Position numbers and translations under genes: made by a program
The notes under the pieces: generated by a model
Seen by the model: only the letters and a program-made list of their open reading frames with translations
Told to the model about the DNA's origin: nothing
The model's database searches: none
Assembly: GCA_910584945.1 (NCBI GenBank)
Contig: CAJUDY010000021.1
Location: 1 to 64,000, forward strand
Direction: 5' to 3'
DNA from: an uncultured Lachnospiraceae bacterium
GTDB lineage: Bacteria; Bacillota; Clostridia; Lachnospirales; Lachnospiraceae
DNA length: 64,000 nt
Part shown: positions 1 through 8,363 of the stretch, one piece after another
How the letters are laid out: every line of letters begins with the position of its first letter
How positions within the stretch are numbered: the stretch's first letter is position 1

Positions 1-55
1 GCTGTCTGCTTGATCCATCCTGCATTTGCGATATTATTGAAAATTGATTTCCGTG

Positions 56-92
56 AAAAAAGACAGGCATCCGCTCTTTTTGATGCCTGTCT
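56..92 (-). terminator. Intrinsic terminator of the fab operon
   Basis: A perfect 10-bp stem (61-70 with 83-92) is followed on the minus strand by six T residues. It lies just downstream of the fabZ stop and closes the fatty acid operon. No accBCDA genes follow before it. Confidence 0.88.
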
Positions 93-100
93 CACATAAT

Positions 101-526
101 CTATCCCACCGCAAATGTCATCTCCGCCGACGCCGCGACTTTTCCGTCCACGGTCGCCACGGCTTTTCCGACGCCGATAGGGCCTTTTTGTTTGATAATT
201 TCCAGCTCCAGGTTCAGCACATCCCCGGGAACGACCTTTTTCTTGAACTTCGCCTTGTCAATACCGCCAAAATACACGGTCTTTCCCCTGTTCTCCGGCT
301 GGCTTAAGATCGCCACCGCTCCCACCTGTGCCAACGCTTCCAGGATCAGCACGCCCGGCATCACCGGCTCCTTGGGAAAATGTCCGTTAAAAAATGGTTC
401 ATTGTAAGTGACGCATTTCTTGCCCACGGCCCGCTTCCCCGGCTCCAGTTCCTCGATCCGGTCAATCAAAAGGAACGGCTGCCGGTGAGGAATGATCTCC
501 ATAATTTCTTTGATATCCATTACCAT
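101..526 (-). CDS. fabZ: 3-hydroxyacyl-ACP dehydratase FabZ
   Basis: Dehydrates (3R)-hydroxyacyl-ACP to trans-2-enoyl-ACP in cytosolic type II fatty acid synthesis. The 141-residue hot-dog-fold protein has the family opening IIPHRQPFLLIDRI and the active-site segment NGHFPKEPVMPGVLILEA, with the catalytic His in GHFP. The ATG at 526 is chosen because GAGGAG lies 8 bases upstream, inside the end of fabF; a GTG at 535 and an ATG at 520 are alternatives. It is the last gene of the fab operon, 5 bases after fabF, and is followed by a terminator. In many related clusters acc genes sit around fabZ; they are absent here. Confidence 0.95.
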   Translation of the reverse strand: MVMDIKEIMEIIPHRQPFLLIDRIEELEPGKRAVGKKCVTYNEPFFNGHFPKEPVMPGVLILEALAQVGAVAILSQPENRGKTVYFGGIDKAKFKKKVVPGDVLNLELEIIKQKGPIGVGKAVATVDGKVAASAEMTFAVG

Positions 527-531
527 ATTCT

Positions 532-1767
532 TCACTCCTCGTACTTCTTGATCAGAATGCTGGCATTATGCCCCCCGAATCCCAGGGAGTTGGACAGCGC
601 ATAGGTCAGATCCATGGAGACACCGGTCCCCTGAACATAATCCAGGTCCATTTCCTCATCCGGATTCTGAAGGCCTCTGGTCACATGGACAAAGCCTTCC
701 TCCAGCTCTTTGACGCAGGTGATGAATTCTACGGCGCCGGCCGCCCCCAGAAGATGGCCGATCATGGACTTGGTGGAATTGATCTTCATCTCCTTTGCGT
801 GGTTTCCAAACGCCAGCTTGATAGCCCGGGTCTCGAACAGGTCATTGTGATGGGTCGAGGTTCCATGGGCATTGATATACCGGATATCCTCCATCGCCGC
901 GCCGGATTCTTCCACTGCCCATCTCATGGCAGTCGCCGCGCCCATGCCGTCCTCCGACGGGGAGGTGATGTGATAAGCGTCGCTGGTGGCGCCATAGCCC
1001 ACGACCTCGGCCAGAATTCTGGCTCCACGTTTTTTCGCATGCTCCAGTTCCTCCAGGACAACGACTCCCGCGCCTTCGCCCATGACAAAACCGTCCCGGT
1101 CCTTATCAAATGGAATGGAACAGCGGTCCGGATTCTCACTGCCGGAAAGGGCCGTCAGCGCCGCGAATCCCGCCACGCCGGTGGGGCAGATACAACTCTC
1201 CGTGCCGCCGGCCAGCATCACTTCCGCGTCTCCCGCCTGGATGCTTCGGTAAGCTTCTCCGATAGAATGTGTTCCGGTAGCGCAGGCCGTCACCACGTTC
1301 AGGCTTTTGCCCTTCAGTCCGTAAGCGATGGATACATTCCCCGCCGCCATATTGGAGATCATTAAGGGCACCATCAGCGGGTTCACCCGGTTCGGTCCTT
1401 TCTGGGTCAGCTTCGTATACTCCCGCTCCACCACTTCCAGGCTGCCGATGCCGGAACCGATGGAACACCCCACCCGGTAGGCGTCTTCACTCTCCATACA
1501 GAGTCCGGATTGTTCCATGGCCTCTTTCGCCGCCGCCACCGCATACTGGGAGAAGGGCTCCATCCGCTTGGCCGCCTTAAAATCCATGAATTCTTTGGCG
1601 GAAAATCCCTTAACCTCCGCCGCCACATGGGCTTTGTAGCCGGAAGCGTCGAACTTGGAGATCACACCGAATCCGTGATTGCCTGCCTTGATATTTTCAA
1701 AAAATGTTTGCACATTCAGTCCTAAGGGAGTGATCGCTCCCATTCCAGTCACAACTACTCTTCTCAT
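532..1767 (-). CDS. fabF: Beta-ketoacyl-ACP synthase II FabF
   Basis: Condenses malonyl-ACP with acyl-ACP during chain elongation. The protein has 411 residues, normal for FabF, and starts MRRVVVTGMGAITPLG. Catalytic Cys162 lies in VVTACATGTHS, and the two His lie in INAHGTSTHHND and the SMIGHLLGAAG loop. The open frame runs further upstream to about 2160, but that part overlaps fabG out of frame and is not coding for this protein. The ATG overlaps the fabG stop as TAATG, indicating translational coupling, with GGAGG 12 bases upstream. Confidence 0.96.
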   Translation of the reverse strand: MRRVVVTGMGAITPLGLNVQTFFENIKAGNHGFGVISKFDASGYKAHVAAEVKGFSAKEFMDFKAAKRMEPFSQYAVAAAKEAMEQSGLCMESEDAYRVGCSIGSGIGSLEVVEREYTKLTQKGPNRVNPLMVPLMISNMAAGNVSIAYGLKGKSLNVVTACATGTHSIGEAYRSIQAGDAEVMLAGGTESCICPTGVAGFAALTALSGSENPDRCSIPFDKDRDGFVMGEGAGVVVLEELEHAKKRGARILAEVVGYGATSDAYHITSPSEDGMGAATAMRWAVEESGAAMEDIRYINAHGTSTHHNDLFETRAIKLAFGNHAKEMKINSTKSMIGHLLGAAGAVEFITCVKELEEGFVHVTRGLQNPDEEMDLDYVQGTGVSMDLTYALSNSLGFGGHNASILIKKYEE

Positions 1768-2507
1768 TAGATCGCCATACCTCCGTCTACACTGATGATC
1801 TGTCCTGTGATATAAGCCGCTTTTTCCGATGCCAGATACGCCACCATATGGGCGATCTCCTCCGGCTTTCCGAACCGTCCCAGAGGAATCTGCGCCGTGG
1901 CCGCCTCCTTGACGCCCTGGGGCAGCACCTGGGTCATATCCGTATCCACAAAGCCCGGTGCCACCGCGTTGACGGTAATCCCCCGACTGGCCAGCTCTCT
2001 TGCCATGGTCTTCGTCAGACCGATGATACCGGCCTTGGACGCCGCATAGTTCGCCTGGCCTGCATTTCCCAGGATGCCGGAGACGGACGCGATATTGATG
2101 ATGCGTCCCGCCCGCTGCTTTAACATCTGGCGGCTTGCCGCCTTGATGGTGTTGAAGCATCCTTTCAGATTGGCGCCGATGACCAGGTCAAAATCCTCCT
2201 CGGACATCTTCATGATCAGGTTATCCCTGGTGATTCCCGCATTATTGACCAATATATCCAGCCTGCCGTATTCGGCGATCACTTCTTTTACCATTGCAAG
2301 CACCGCCTGCGTATCCGCCACATTACACGGATAGACACGTCCGTCTGCTCCCAGAGCCTGAATCTCTTTCAGCGTCTCTTCCGCGCGCTCTTTGGAACCA
2401 TTGTAATTGACGATCACCGTCGCCCCTTCTTTTGCCAGCTCCAGAGCAATGGCGCGGCCAATCCCCTTTGCCGCCCCGGTGACCAGAGCAATCTTTCCTT
2501 CCAGCAT
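1767..2507 (-). CDS. fabG: 3-oxoacyl-ACP reductase FabG
   Basis: NADPH-dependent reduction of 3-oxoacyl-ACP, the first reductive step of each elongation cycle. The short-chain dehydrogenase of 246 residues shows the nucleotide motif TGAAKGIG near residue 10, NNAG, the catalytic Ser before YAASK, and the ending GQIISVDGGMAI. The ATG at 2507 shares one base with the fabD stop (TGATG), and GGAGG lies in the end of fabD. An upstream ATG at 2528 is in frame but lies inside fabD and is less likely. The family is broad, but the fab operon context makes FabG secure. Confidence 0.95.
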   Translation of the reverse strand: MLEGKIALVTGAAKGIGRAIALELAKEGATVIVNYNGSKERAEETLKEIQALGADGRVYPCNVADTQAVLAMVKEVIAEYGRLDILVNNAGITRDNLIMKMSEEDFDLVIGANLKGCFNTIKAASRQMLKQRAGRIINIASVSGILGNAGQANYAASKAGIIGLTKTMARELASRGITVNAVAPGFVDTDMTQVLPQGVKEAATAQIPLGRFGKPEEIAHMVAYLASEKAAYITGQIISVDGGMAI

Positions 2508-3439
2508 CACAGTTCTCCTCCCTTCCATGCAGACAGGACCTTTTCATAGTCCGCCATGTTTTCGATGTTCCTCATCTTTACATTCCGGCTGATCTTCCTC
2601 ATAAAGCCGGACAGCGTCTTCCCCGGACCCATCTCGATAAAAGTGTCCACGCCGTCTTCGATCATGCGCTCCACCGACTGCTGCCAGCGCACGCTGGAAC
2701 ATACCTGGCGGCAAAGCAGCTCTTTCACTCCCTCCGAGGAAGTGACGTAATCCGCCGTCACATTGGTGATATAAGGCGTATCAAAAGCAGCAAGCTCCAC
2801 ATCTGCCAGAACTTTGGAAAGCTTCTCTCCTGCTTCTTTGAGCATGGGGGAGTGGAAAGGCCCGCTGACATTCAGTCGGACGGTCCGCTTCGCCCCAGCC
2901 GCTTTCAGCGCCTCGCAGGCTGCGTCCACCGCTGCTTCCTGACCGGTGATCACGATCTGCCCAGGACAGTTGTAGTTGGCAATAGACACGATACCCTCGG
3001 TCTTTTCACAAATCTCTTCGATCTTCGCCGCATCCATGGCCAGCACCGCCGCCATGGCGCCCCCTGCAGGCACGGCCTCCTGCATCAGAATTCCTCTCTG
3101 GCGCACCACCTTGAAGGCATCCCGAAGGCTCATGACCTTTGACGCCACCAGGGCGCCGTACTCTCCGAGACTTAAACCCCCATGGACCGAAGCGGTAATC
3201 CCGCTCTTCTCCACCGCCCGGAGCACCGCCATCTCTGCCGTCAGCATACAGATCTGGGTGTATTCGGTCTGATTGATCTTCTCATTTTCTTCAAAACAAA
3301 GCTTCGCGATATCCAGTCCGGAAACCTCCGAAGCCACTTCGAATACCTCCCGGCATTCGGGATACGCCTCATAAAAATCCTTTCCCATGCCCACATACTG
3401 CGCACCCTGGCCCGGGAATACGAATGCAATCTTGCTCAT
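2507..3439 (-). CDS. fabD: Malonyl-CoA:ACP transacylase FabD
   Basis: Transfers malonyl from CoA to ACP, supplying the extender unit. The 310-residue protein begins MSKIAFVFPGQGAQYVGMG. The nucleophile is Ser90 in GGLSLGEYGA; the usual GHSLG motif has Leu instead of His here, which I recall as common in clostridial FabD. A catalytic His is in VSGPFHSPML. A 95-bp gap separates it from fabK and contains a FabT-like palindrome, so the fabDGFZ part may have separate control. It overlaps fabG by one base. Confidence 0.95.
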   Translation of the reverse strand: MSKIAFVFPGQGAQYVGMGKDFYEAYPECREVFEVASEVSGLDIAKLCFEENEKINQTEYTQICMLTAEMAVLRAVEKSGITASVHGGLSLGEYGALVASKVMSLRDAFKVVRQRGILMQEAVPAGGAMAAVLAMDAAKIEEICEKTEGIVSIANYNCPGQIVITGQEAAVDAACEALKAAGAKRTVRLNVSGPFHSPMLKEAGEKLSKVLADVELAAFDTPYITNVTADYVTSSEGVKELLCRQVCSSVRWQQSVERMIEDGVDTFIEMGPGKTLSGFMRKISRNVKMRNIENMADYEKVLSAWKGGEL

Positions 3440-3466
3440 CTGCCTGTTCTCCTGTCTTTATTATGC

Positions 3467-3479
3467 TTTGATGATCAAA
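3467..3479. promoter_or_regulatory. FabT-like operator upstream of fabD
   Basis: TTTGATGATCAAA, a perfect palindrome apart from its central base, extended by G-C on each side, lies 28 bases before fabD. It matches the FabT (MarR family) consensus TTTGAwnATCAAA and the two further copies before acpP and fabH. I see no good -35/-10 pair here, so it could act on an internal weak promoter or as a roadblock. Confidence 0.75.
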
Positions 3480-3534
3480 GCTTTATCTGAAAACAGAGGC
3501 TGCCATGCGATCCTACACAGCAGCCCCGCCTCTT

Positions 3535-4461
3535 CTATCTTAACTTTAACAAGGTCTCCGCCTGCTCCATGATCTCGTCGATGATCTCCTGACAGCTCTG
3601 CCGCCGGTTCACCATCCCCGCGATCTGTCCCGCCAGAACGGAGCCGTGATCCGTATCGCCTTCCACCACTGCTTTGCGGAGGCCTCCCAGAGTCAGCTTC
3701 TCCAGTTCTTCAAAGGACGCCCCCTCCGCTTCCAGCTTTAAGTACTCTCTCGTCATCTTGTTACGGAGCCCCCGCACCGGATGCCCATGGCTTCTTCCGG
3801 TTACCTCGGAGTCGATATCCTTGGCTTTTAAGATGCGCTCCTTATATTTTTCGTGGATCACGCACTCATCGGACACACAGAATCTGGTTCCCATCTGAAC
3901 CGCCTCCGCGCCCAGCATCATCGCCGCCGCAAAACCTCTTCCATCCGCAATTCCGCCGGCCGCGATCACCGGAATCGACACGGCGTCCACCACCTGAGGA
4001 ACCAGCGTCATGGTCGTCGCCTGCCCGATATGGCCGCCGGACTCGGTTCCTTCCGCAACCACCGCGTCTGCCCCGCAGCGTTCCATCCGCTTCGCAAGAG
4101 CTACGGACGCCACCACCGGGATGACCTTGATATTCGCTTCTTTCCACTGGGCCATATATTTCTCCGGGTTTCCGGCTCCTGTCGTCACAGCAGCCACCCC
4201 TTCTTCCACCACCACCCGGGCGATGTCATCCGCAAAGGGACTGAGCAGCATAATGTTGACGCCAAAGGGCCGGTCCGTCAGCTCCTTTGCCTCACGGATG
4301 TAGTTCCGTACCACCTCCGCCGGCGCATTCGCCGCTCCGATCAGTCCGAAACCCCCGGCGTTCGATACCGCTGCCGCCAGATGGGACTCTGCCACCCAGG
4401 CCATGCCCCCCTGGATGATCGGCTTTTCTACTCCCAACAGTTCCGTCACTCTTGTCTTCAT
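3535..4461 (-). CDS. fabK: Enoyl-ACP reductase II FabK (FMN)
   Basis: Catalyses the last reductive step, enoyl-ACP to acyl-ACP, using FMN and NAD(P)H. The 308-residue TIM-barrel protein of the nitronate monooxygenase/FabK family begins KTRVTELLGVEKPIIQGGMAW and carries the flavin-phosphate binding segments GGHIGQ and VIAAGGIADGRG and the GTRF segment. Its place between acpP and fabD favours FabK over a nitronate monooxygenase. No fabI is visible in the cluster, so this is the likely sole enoyl reductase here, which predicts low triclosan sensitivity. Confidence 0.93.
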   Translation of the reverse strand: MKTRVTELLGVEKPIIQGGMAWVAESHLAAAVSNAGGFGLIGAANAPAEVVRNYIREAKELTDRPFGVNIMLLSPFADDIARVVVEEGVAAVTTGAGNPEKYMAQWKEANIKVIPVVASVALAKRMERCGADAVVAEGTESGGHIGQATTMTLVPQVVDAVSIPVIAAGGIADGRGFAAAMMLGAEAVQMGTRFCVSDECVIHEKYKERILKAKDIDSEVTGRSHGHPVRGLRNKMTREYLKLEAEGASFEELEKLTLGGLRKAVVEGDTDHGSVLAGQIAGMVNRRQSCQEIIDEIMEQAETLLKLR

Positions 4462-4487
4462 AACCGATACCTGCTTTCCTTTTCTTC

Positions 4488-4721
4488 CTACTCTTCGATT
4501 CCTTTGGCTTTCAGATAGTCCGCAACCGCGCCTACGGTCGTCAGCTTCTCTAGCTCGTCAGAAGGAATCTCGATCTCGTACTCATCCTCCAGATTGGTTA
4601 CCAGCTCGAACAGATCCAGAGAATCCGCTCCCAGGTCATCCTTGAAAGAAGTCTCCGCCGTAAGATCCGACGCTTCCACATTCAGCTGTTCTGCTACCAT
4701 CTCTTTGATTTTTTCCAACAT
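4488..4721 (-). CDS. acpP: Acyl carrier protein
   Basis: Small acidic carrier of growing acyl chains. It has 77 residues, with the 4'-phosphopantetheine attachment Ser34 in DDLGADSLDLFEL. The ATG at 4721 is chosen over in-frame upstream starts because AAAAAAGGAG precedes it at a good distance and because MLEKIKEMVAEQLN is the normal ACP start. It has its own sigma-A promoter overlapping a FabT-like operator immediately upstream, so ACP supply can be set separately from fabH. Confidence 0.96.
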   Translation of the reverse strand: MLEKIKEMVAEQLNVEASDLTAETSFKDDLGADSLDLFELVTNLEDEYEIEIPSDELEKLTTVGAVADYLKAKGIEE

Positions 4722-4763
4722 TGTATGATTCTCCTTTTTTATTTCCTGATTTTTCATAATTAC

Positions 4764-4776
4764 TTTGATACTCAAA
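4764..4776. promoter_or_regulatory. FabT-like operator overlapping acpP promoter
   Basis: TTTGATACTCAAA, flanked by AC and GT to make a 17-bp near-palindrome (minus strand TTTGAGTATCAAA). It abuts and shares a base with the acpP -10 box, a position that would block RNA polymerase when bound. Confidence 0.85.
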
Positions 4777-4804
4777 GTATATAGTCACAATTTGGTTTTG
4801 TCAA
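4776..4804 (-). promoter_or_regulatory. Sigma-A promoter of acpP-fabK
   Basis: Minus-strand TTGACA (4799-4804), 17-base spacer, TATACT (4776-4781). The same -35 and -10 hexamers and spacing occur before fabH. Confidence 0.88.
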
Positions 4805-4819
4805 CCTCTTTTTTTCATT

Positions 4820-5785
4820 CTACCATATCATCACGCAGGCTCCCCAGGTAAGCCCCGCTCCGAATCCGGAGAGCACCAGATGGTCGCCGGGATGCAGTCT
4901 TCCCTGCTCCTTCATCTGCGCCAGCAGGATCGGAAGGCTGGCGGACGAAGTATTGGCACACTGATCGATATTCATGGGAAACTTTTCTTCCGGCTGCTTT
5001 AAGCGCTTTGCCACCGACTGGATAATCCGCTGATTCGCCTGGTGCAGAAGATAACAGTCGACCGCATCCGCCGACAGACCCGCCTCTGTAAGCACCTGCT
5101 CAATACAGGCGGGAACCGTCTTCACAGCAAACTTAAAAACCTCCTGCCCTTCCATCTGAAGATATCCGGATTCCTTCCCATCCTCATGCAGCGGATTCCG
5201 GTTGGGCCGGCCCATGCAGAAGAGCACGTCCCACTTGCTACCGTTGCTCCCCACCGACTGGGCGATTATGCCTCCTTCGGAAGCCGCCGTAAGCACTGCC
5301 GCGCCGGCGCCGTCTCCGAAGAGAATGCAGGTACCCCGGTCCGTCCAGTCCACCAGCTTCGACAACGTCTCCGCCCCGATCAGAAGAACATTGCGGTAAA
5401 TCCCGCTCTTGATAAACGCATCCGCAATATGCAGTCCATACAGGAAACCGGCGCAGGCCGCGCTCACATCAAAAGCCACCGCATTTACCGCCCCCAGCTC
5501 CGCCTGTACCCGGCAGGCCGTACTGGGCGTGTCCGTATCCGGCGTAATCGTCGCCACCATCAGAAGGTCCAGTTCTTCCGCCTGAAGTCCCGCATCCGCC
5601 AAAGCCTTCCTGGCCGCGCCTGCCGCAAGAGACGTCGTGGTTTCTTCCTTCGCCAGATGTCTCTTCACAATCCCCGTCCGCTCCCGTATCCACTCGTCAC
5701 TGGTCTCTACAAGCGTAGCCAGATAATGATTATCTGCCTCGTAAGCCGGCAGCTGCCAGCCCGTCCCTATCACCTTCGCATTCAT
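4820..5785 (-). CDS. fabH: Beta-ketoacyl-ACP synthase III FabH
   Basis: Starts fatty acid synthesis by condensing acyl-CoA with malonyl-ACP. The 321-residue thiolase-fold protein has the complete catalytic triad: Cys111 in DVSAACAGFLYG, His248 in LLHQANQRI and Asn278 in CANTSSAS. The C-terminal GFGAGLTWGA loop is typical. It is the first gene of the fab cluster, 15 bases before the acpP -35 box. Its own promoter carries a FabT-like operator at about +6 to +18. In many Firmicutes a fabT gene precedes fabH; none is present here. Confidence 0.95.
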   Translation of the reverse strand: MNAKVIGTGWQLPAYEADNHYLATLVETSDEWIRERTGIVKRHLAKEETTTSLAAGAARKALADAGLQAEELDLLMVATITPDTDTPSTACRVQAELGAVNAVAFDVSAACAGFLYGLHIADAFIKSGIYRNVLLIGAETLSKLVDWTDRGTCILFGDGAGAAVLTAASEGGIIAQSVGSNGSKWDVLFCMGRPNRNPLHEDGKESGYLQMEGQEVFKFAVKTVPACIEQVLTEAGLSADAVDCYLLHQANQRIIQSVAKRLKQPEEKFPMNIDQCANTSSASLPILLAQMKEQGRLHPGDHLVLSGFGAGLTWGACVMIW

Positions 5786-5806
5786 ATCTTATCCTCATCT
5801 AATTAT

Positions 5807-5819
5807 TTTGATATTCAAA
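5807..5819. promoter_or_regulatory. FabT-like operator of fabH
   Basis: TTTGATATTCAAA (minus strand TTTGAATATCAAA), which exactly fits the FabT consensus TTTGAWTATCAAA. It lies just downstream of the fabH -10 box, over the predicted transcription start region. Confidence 0.87.
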
Positions 5820-5831
5820 CTATTTTTCTAA

Positions 5832-5860
5832 AGTATAGCCAAACATTTCTCTTTTGTCAA
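5832..5860 (-). promoter_or_regulatory. Sigma-A promoter of fabH
   Basis: Minus-strand TTGACA (5855-5860), 17-base spacer, TATACT (5832-5837): a near-consensus promoter that implies tight repression when fatty acids are plentiful. Confidence 0.9.
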
Positions 5861-6029
5861 CCCCTCTAAAATAAAATTGACGAGATCACGTTTCCTCGAA
5901 AACCCGGACGGCTCCGGAAGGAGCCTGATTACGATCACCAAAAAATCTTATAATTTATATGCCACTATCCGTCCCATCGAGTAAACAATCCTCTGACGAG
6001 TCTCATCCCCACGATTGCACCACCGTCAG

Positions 6030-6113
6030 CCGAAGGGGGCGGGTGATTCCCCACTGGGTCCTTTCAAGGGGCGTTGCCCCGGGGCCCGGCGGGGAACCAC
6101 CCGCCTCCTTCGG
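6030..6113. repeat. 84-bp GC-rich imperfect palindrome
   Basis: The 23-base arms (6030-6052 and 6091-6113) match as inverted repeats with only two mismatches, and the interior holds further pairing such as GGGGCgttGCCCC. It lies between the end of the peptidase gene and the fabH promoter in a 363-base gene-free stretch (5786-6148). It may terminate the peptidase transcript, but there is no adjacent T run. It could equally be one copy of a dispersed palindromic repeat family. The rest of the stretch holds the fabH promoter and operator and a small hairpin near 5909-5924. Confidence 0.7.
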
Positions 6114-6148
6114 CGTCCGGACTGCCATCAGCGTCCGGATTTTCACAT

Positions 6149-7603
6149 CTAGTTCAAATACTGCAGCGGATTCACCTGCGCCCCATTGATCAATATCTCA
6201 AAGTGCACATGGGGCCCCGTACTCCTCCCCGTATTGCCGCTCAGCGCAATCCGCTCATTCTGCTCTACCTTCTGTCCCGTCGATACCAGAATCTTGCTCA
6301 GATGCGCATACCTGGTCTGCCTTCCGTCCGGATGCCGCAGCGTAATACAATATCCATATCCATTGGACCAGCCCGCGCTGACCACCGTTCCACCGCAGGA
6401 CGCACGGACCGCGGTTCCCACCGGCGTCGCCCAGTCGATGCCCTTGTGCATCCGTCCCCAGCGCCACTTAAAGCCTGAAGTCAGCGTTCCGCCTGTAATG
6501 GGCTTGATATACGTCGGCGGCGTCTGGGTCCCTTTCTCGATGATCTCCGGTACCGGCTCGACGATCACATTCTCCGCGATCATCTCCCGGCCGGTCTCCG
6601 TCTGGTTCTTGGAAGTGGTCAGCACCGTCACCTCGTGATGTCCCGCCGACGGTTCCTGGCGCACCACCCGCTCCGTGGTATACCAGCTGTCATTGTCTAT
6701 GTATTGCGTCTCTGCAAAATAATCCTCTTCATAGGTAGACTGTACCGTAGAAGAAATGGACAACTCCGGTTCCGGCACACTGATGACGATCTCATCCCCG
6801 ATCTGCAGGGTCGTATCTCTGCTAAGCCCCGGGTTCAGCGCCAGCACCTCGTCCACATAATATCCTCTGCTGTTGGCAATCACGGACAGGGTATCCCCTG
6901 GCTGCACCTCATAGGTCTGATTCTTCTCCTTTTCCTTGGTCACCTGATCAATGGCCTCGGAAAGCTCCGTCAGCTGTTCCTCGTTGATATAGGCTTCCGC
7001 GATCTCCACTTTCTCAAAAAAGTCCAGCGCTTTGAGTCCGTCCCCCTCCGGGATCTCCCCCTTGGGCGTCACCTGTATGGTAAATGCGTTCAATTCCCGG
7101 CTGGTATCCGAGATCACTTCCACCTGGAACATTCCGTCCGGATCATAGGGCGAAAGAGCCGCCAAAAGCAACGCTTTCACCTCGTCCATATTTCTTAAGT
7201 TCACCGTGAACTCATTGACCTTCACCAGATAATATTTCTGCTTTGCGGTTTTGACCTTCTCCTTTAGAAGTCCATAGATCAGATTTTCCAGTTCCGTGGA
7301 TTCCAGCGTACTCCCCACCAGCTTTTCCACCTGCTGAAAGTCGCAGGCTACGTTGGCCAGCACCAGCCCGCTGGTCTCTCTGGACACCTGGGCTCTGGCG
7401 TCCAGAAACGCCTGGTCCACCACCGACGGGTCTGCCACCGCGCCGATCACTTCCCCGTCCAGAAGCACCTCGCAATAGGTGGTCTCCAGTCCGTAGGTAT
7501 CTCCCAAAATAGGTGCCGCGCACAGCAGAGCCGCGCAGCAGCCCATCGCCCACATGGCGTATTTCAACTTAAAATATTTTCCAAACAGTCTCTTCCTTCG
7601 CAT
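6149..7603 (-). CDS. LysM-G5-M23 murein endopeptidase
   Basis: Predicted exported peptidoglycan hydrolase of 484 residues. After a basic N-terminus there is one membrane/signal segment (about residues 15-34), then a long uncharacterised region, a LysM domain (YEVQPGDTLSVIA to IGDEIVISVP), a G5-like domain (about 290-350) and a C-terminal M23 metallopeptidase. Zinc ligands are visible in MHKGIDW and HVHFE. M23 enzymes cut peptide cross-bridges; LysM binds glycan and G5 is thought to bind N-acetylglucosamine. This layout resembles clostridial cell-wall or spore-wall endopeptidases. It starts 17 bases after the flavoredoxin stop, so co-transcription is likely. Confidence 0.88.
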   Translation of the reverse strand: MRRKRLFGKYFKLKYAMWAMGCCAALLCAAPILGDTYGLETTYCEVLLDGEVIGAVADPSVVDQAFLDARAQVSRETSGLVLANVACDFQQVEKLVGSTLESTELENLIYGLLKEKVKTAKQKYYLVKVNEFTVNLRNMDEVKALLLAALSPYDPDGMFQVEVISDTSRELNAFTIQVTPKGEIPEGDGLKALDFFEKVEIAEAYINEEQLTELSEAIDQVTKEKEKNQTYEVQPGDTLSVIANSRGYYVDEVLALNPGLSRDTTLQIGDEIVISVPEPELSISSTVQSTYEEDYFAETQYIDNDSWYTTERVVRQEPSAGHHEVTVLTTSKNQTETGREMIAENVIVEPVPEIIEKGTQTPPTYIKPITGGTLTSGFKWRWGRMHKGIDWATPVGTAVRASCGGTVVSAGWSNGYGYCITLRHPDGRQTRYAHLSKILVSTGQKVEQNERIALSGNTGRSTGPHVHFEILINGAQVNPLQYLN

Positions 7604-7620
7604 GAAATTCTTTCAATTCC

Positions 7621-8214
7621 TTATCTCTTTTTCTTTCGGGCTTTTTTATTCCCCGGCTTTCTGACAGAATACCCAAAGCTTCCGATCTTCTTCCCAAGCT
7701 CAAAGTATTCCCCATGGGAATAAGTGATAAGCCCCGCCTGATTCAGTTCAAATTTTCCGTTCTCATTCATATACCGGTCGTCAACCGTGACGCTTTTTAC
7801 CTCTGCCAGAAAGAGATCATGGCTGCCAAGGACCTCCCTCTTTGTCACGCGGCACTCGATGTTCACCGGACTCTCCAGAATCCCCGGCACCCCGACGACC
7901 TTCGACGGCAGCACGGTCAGGTGCATCTCCTGATACTTGTCCACATCCCTTCCGGAACGGACCCCGCAGTAATCCAGCGCCCGCGCAAGCTCCTTAGTCG
8001 CCAGATTGATGACAAATTCCCCGGTCTCTTTCAAAATCTCATAGGAATAACGTTCCCTTCGGACCGAGATGGACACCATGGCCGGAGAAGAACAGACGGT
8101 CCCTGCCCAGGCCACCGTAATAATATTCGGCTTCTCTCCGGGCCTCTGACAACTCACCATCACCGCCGGCAGCGGATAGAGCATATTGCCCGGCCTGAAA
8201 TACTGCTTCCCCAT
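7621..8214 (-). CDS. Flavin reductase-like / flavoredoxin family protein
   Basis: FMN-binding split-barrel protein of 197 residues. Segments YPLPAVMVSC, NIITVAWAGTVCSSPAMVSISVR and TGEFVINLAT are the family's flavin-binding core, and a very basic tail (KKARKKKR) closes the protein. Members move electrons through bound FMN or reduce free flavin; the partner is unknown. The ATG at 8214 has AAGGAGG 6 bases upstream; the longer open frame to 8421 lacks a ribosome site and overlaps DUF2325. A promoter (8297-8325) precedes it. Confidence 0.85.
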   Translation of the reverse strand: MGKQYFRPGNMLYPLPAVMVSCQRPGEKPNIITVAWAGTVCSSPAMVSISVRRERYSYEILKETGEFVINLATKELARALDYCGVRSGRDVDKYQEMHLTVLPSKVVGVPGILESPVNIECRVTKREVLGSHDLFLAEVKSVTVDDRYMNENGKFELNQAGLITYSHGEYFELGKKIGSFGYSVRKPGNKKARKKKR

Positions 8215-8296
8215 AACCGTCCTCCTTCTTGCCGCAATCCTGTACATATAAAACGGAAAAAGCAGCCGCCCGCTTAACAAGACTTCTGCTTTTTCC

Positions 8297-8325
8297 ATTT
8301 TACGCATATTCCATCCATTTGACAA
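8297..8325 (-). promoter_or_regulatory. Probable promoter of the flavoredoxin-peptidase unit
   Basis: Minus-strand TTGTCA (8320-8325), 17-base spacer, TAAAAT (8297-8302). It lies between the DUF2325 stop and the flavoredoxin start. Confidence 0.6.
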
Positions 8326-8363
8326 GAAAAAAATCAAGAAATACACAGGATTTTCAAACTTTT

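Noticed and set aside
1768..2160. N-terminal extension of FabF
   Set aside because: The added residues are the out-of-frame translation of fabG; FabF starts at the normal MRRVVVTGMG with coupling to the fabG stop.
5909..5924. Hairpin GGCTCC/GGAGCC as a terminator
   Set aside because: Only six base pairs, with no T run on either strand.
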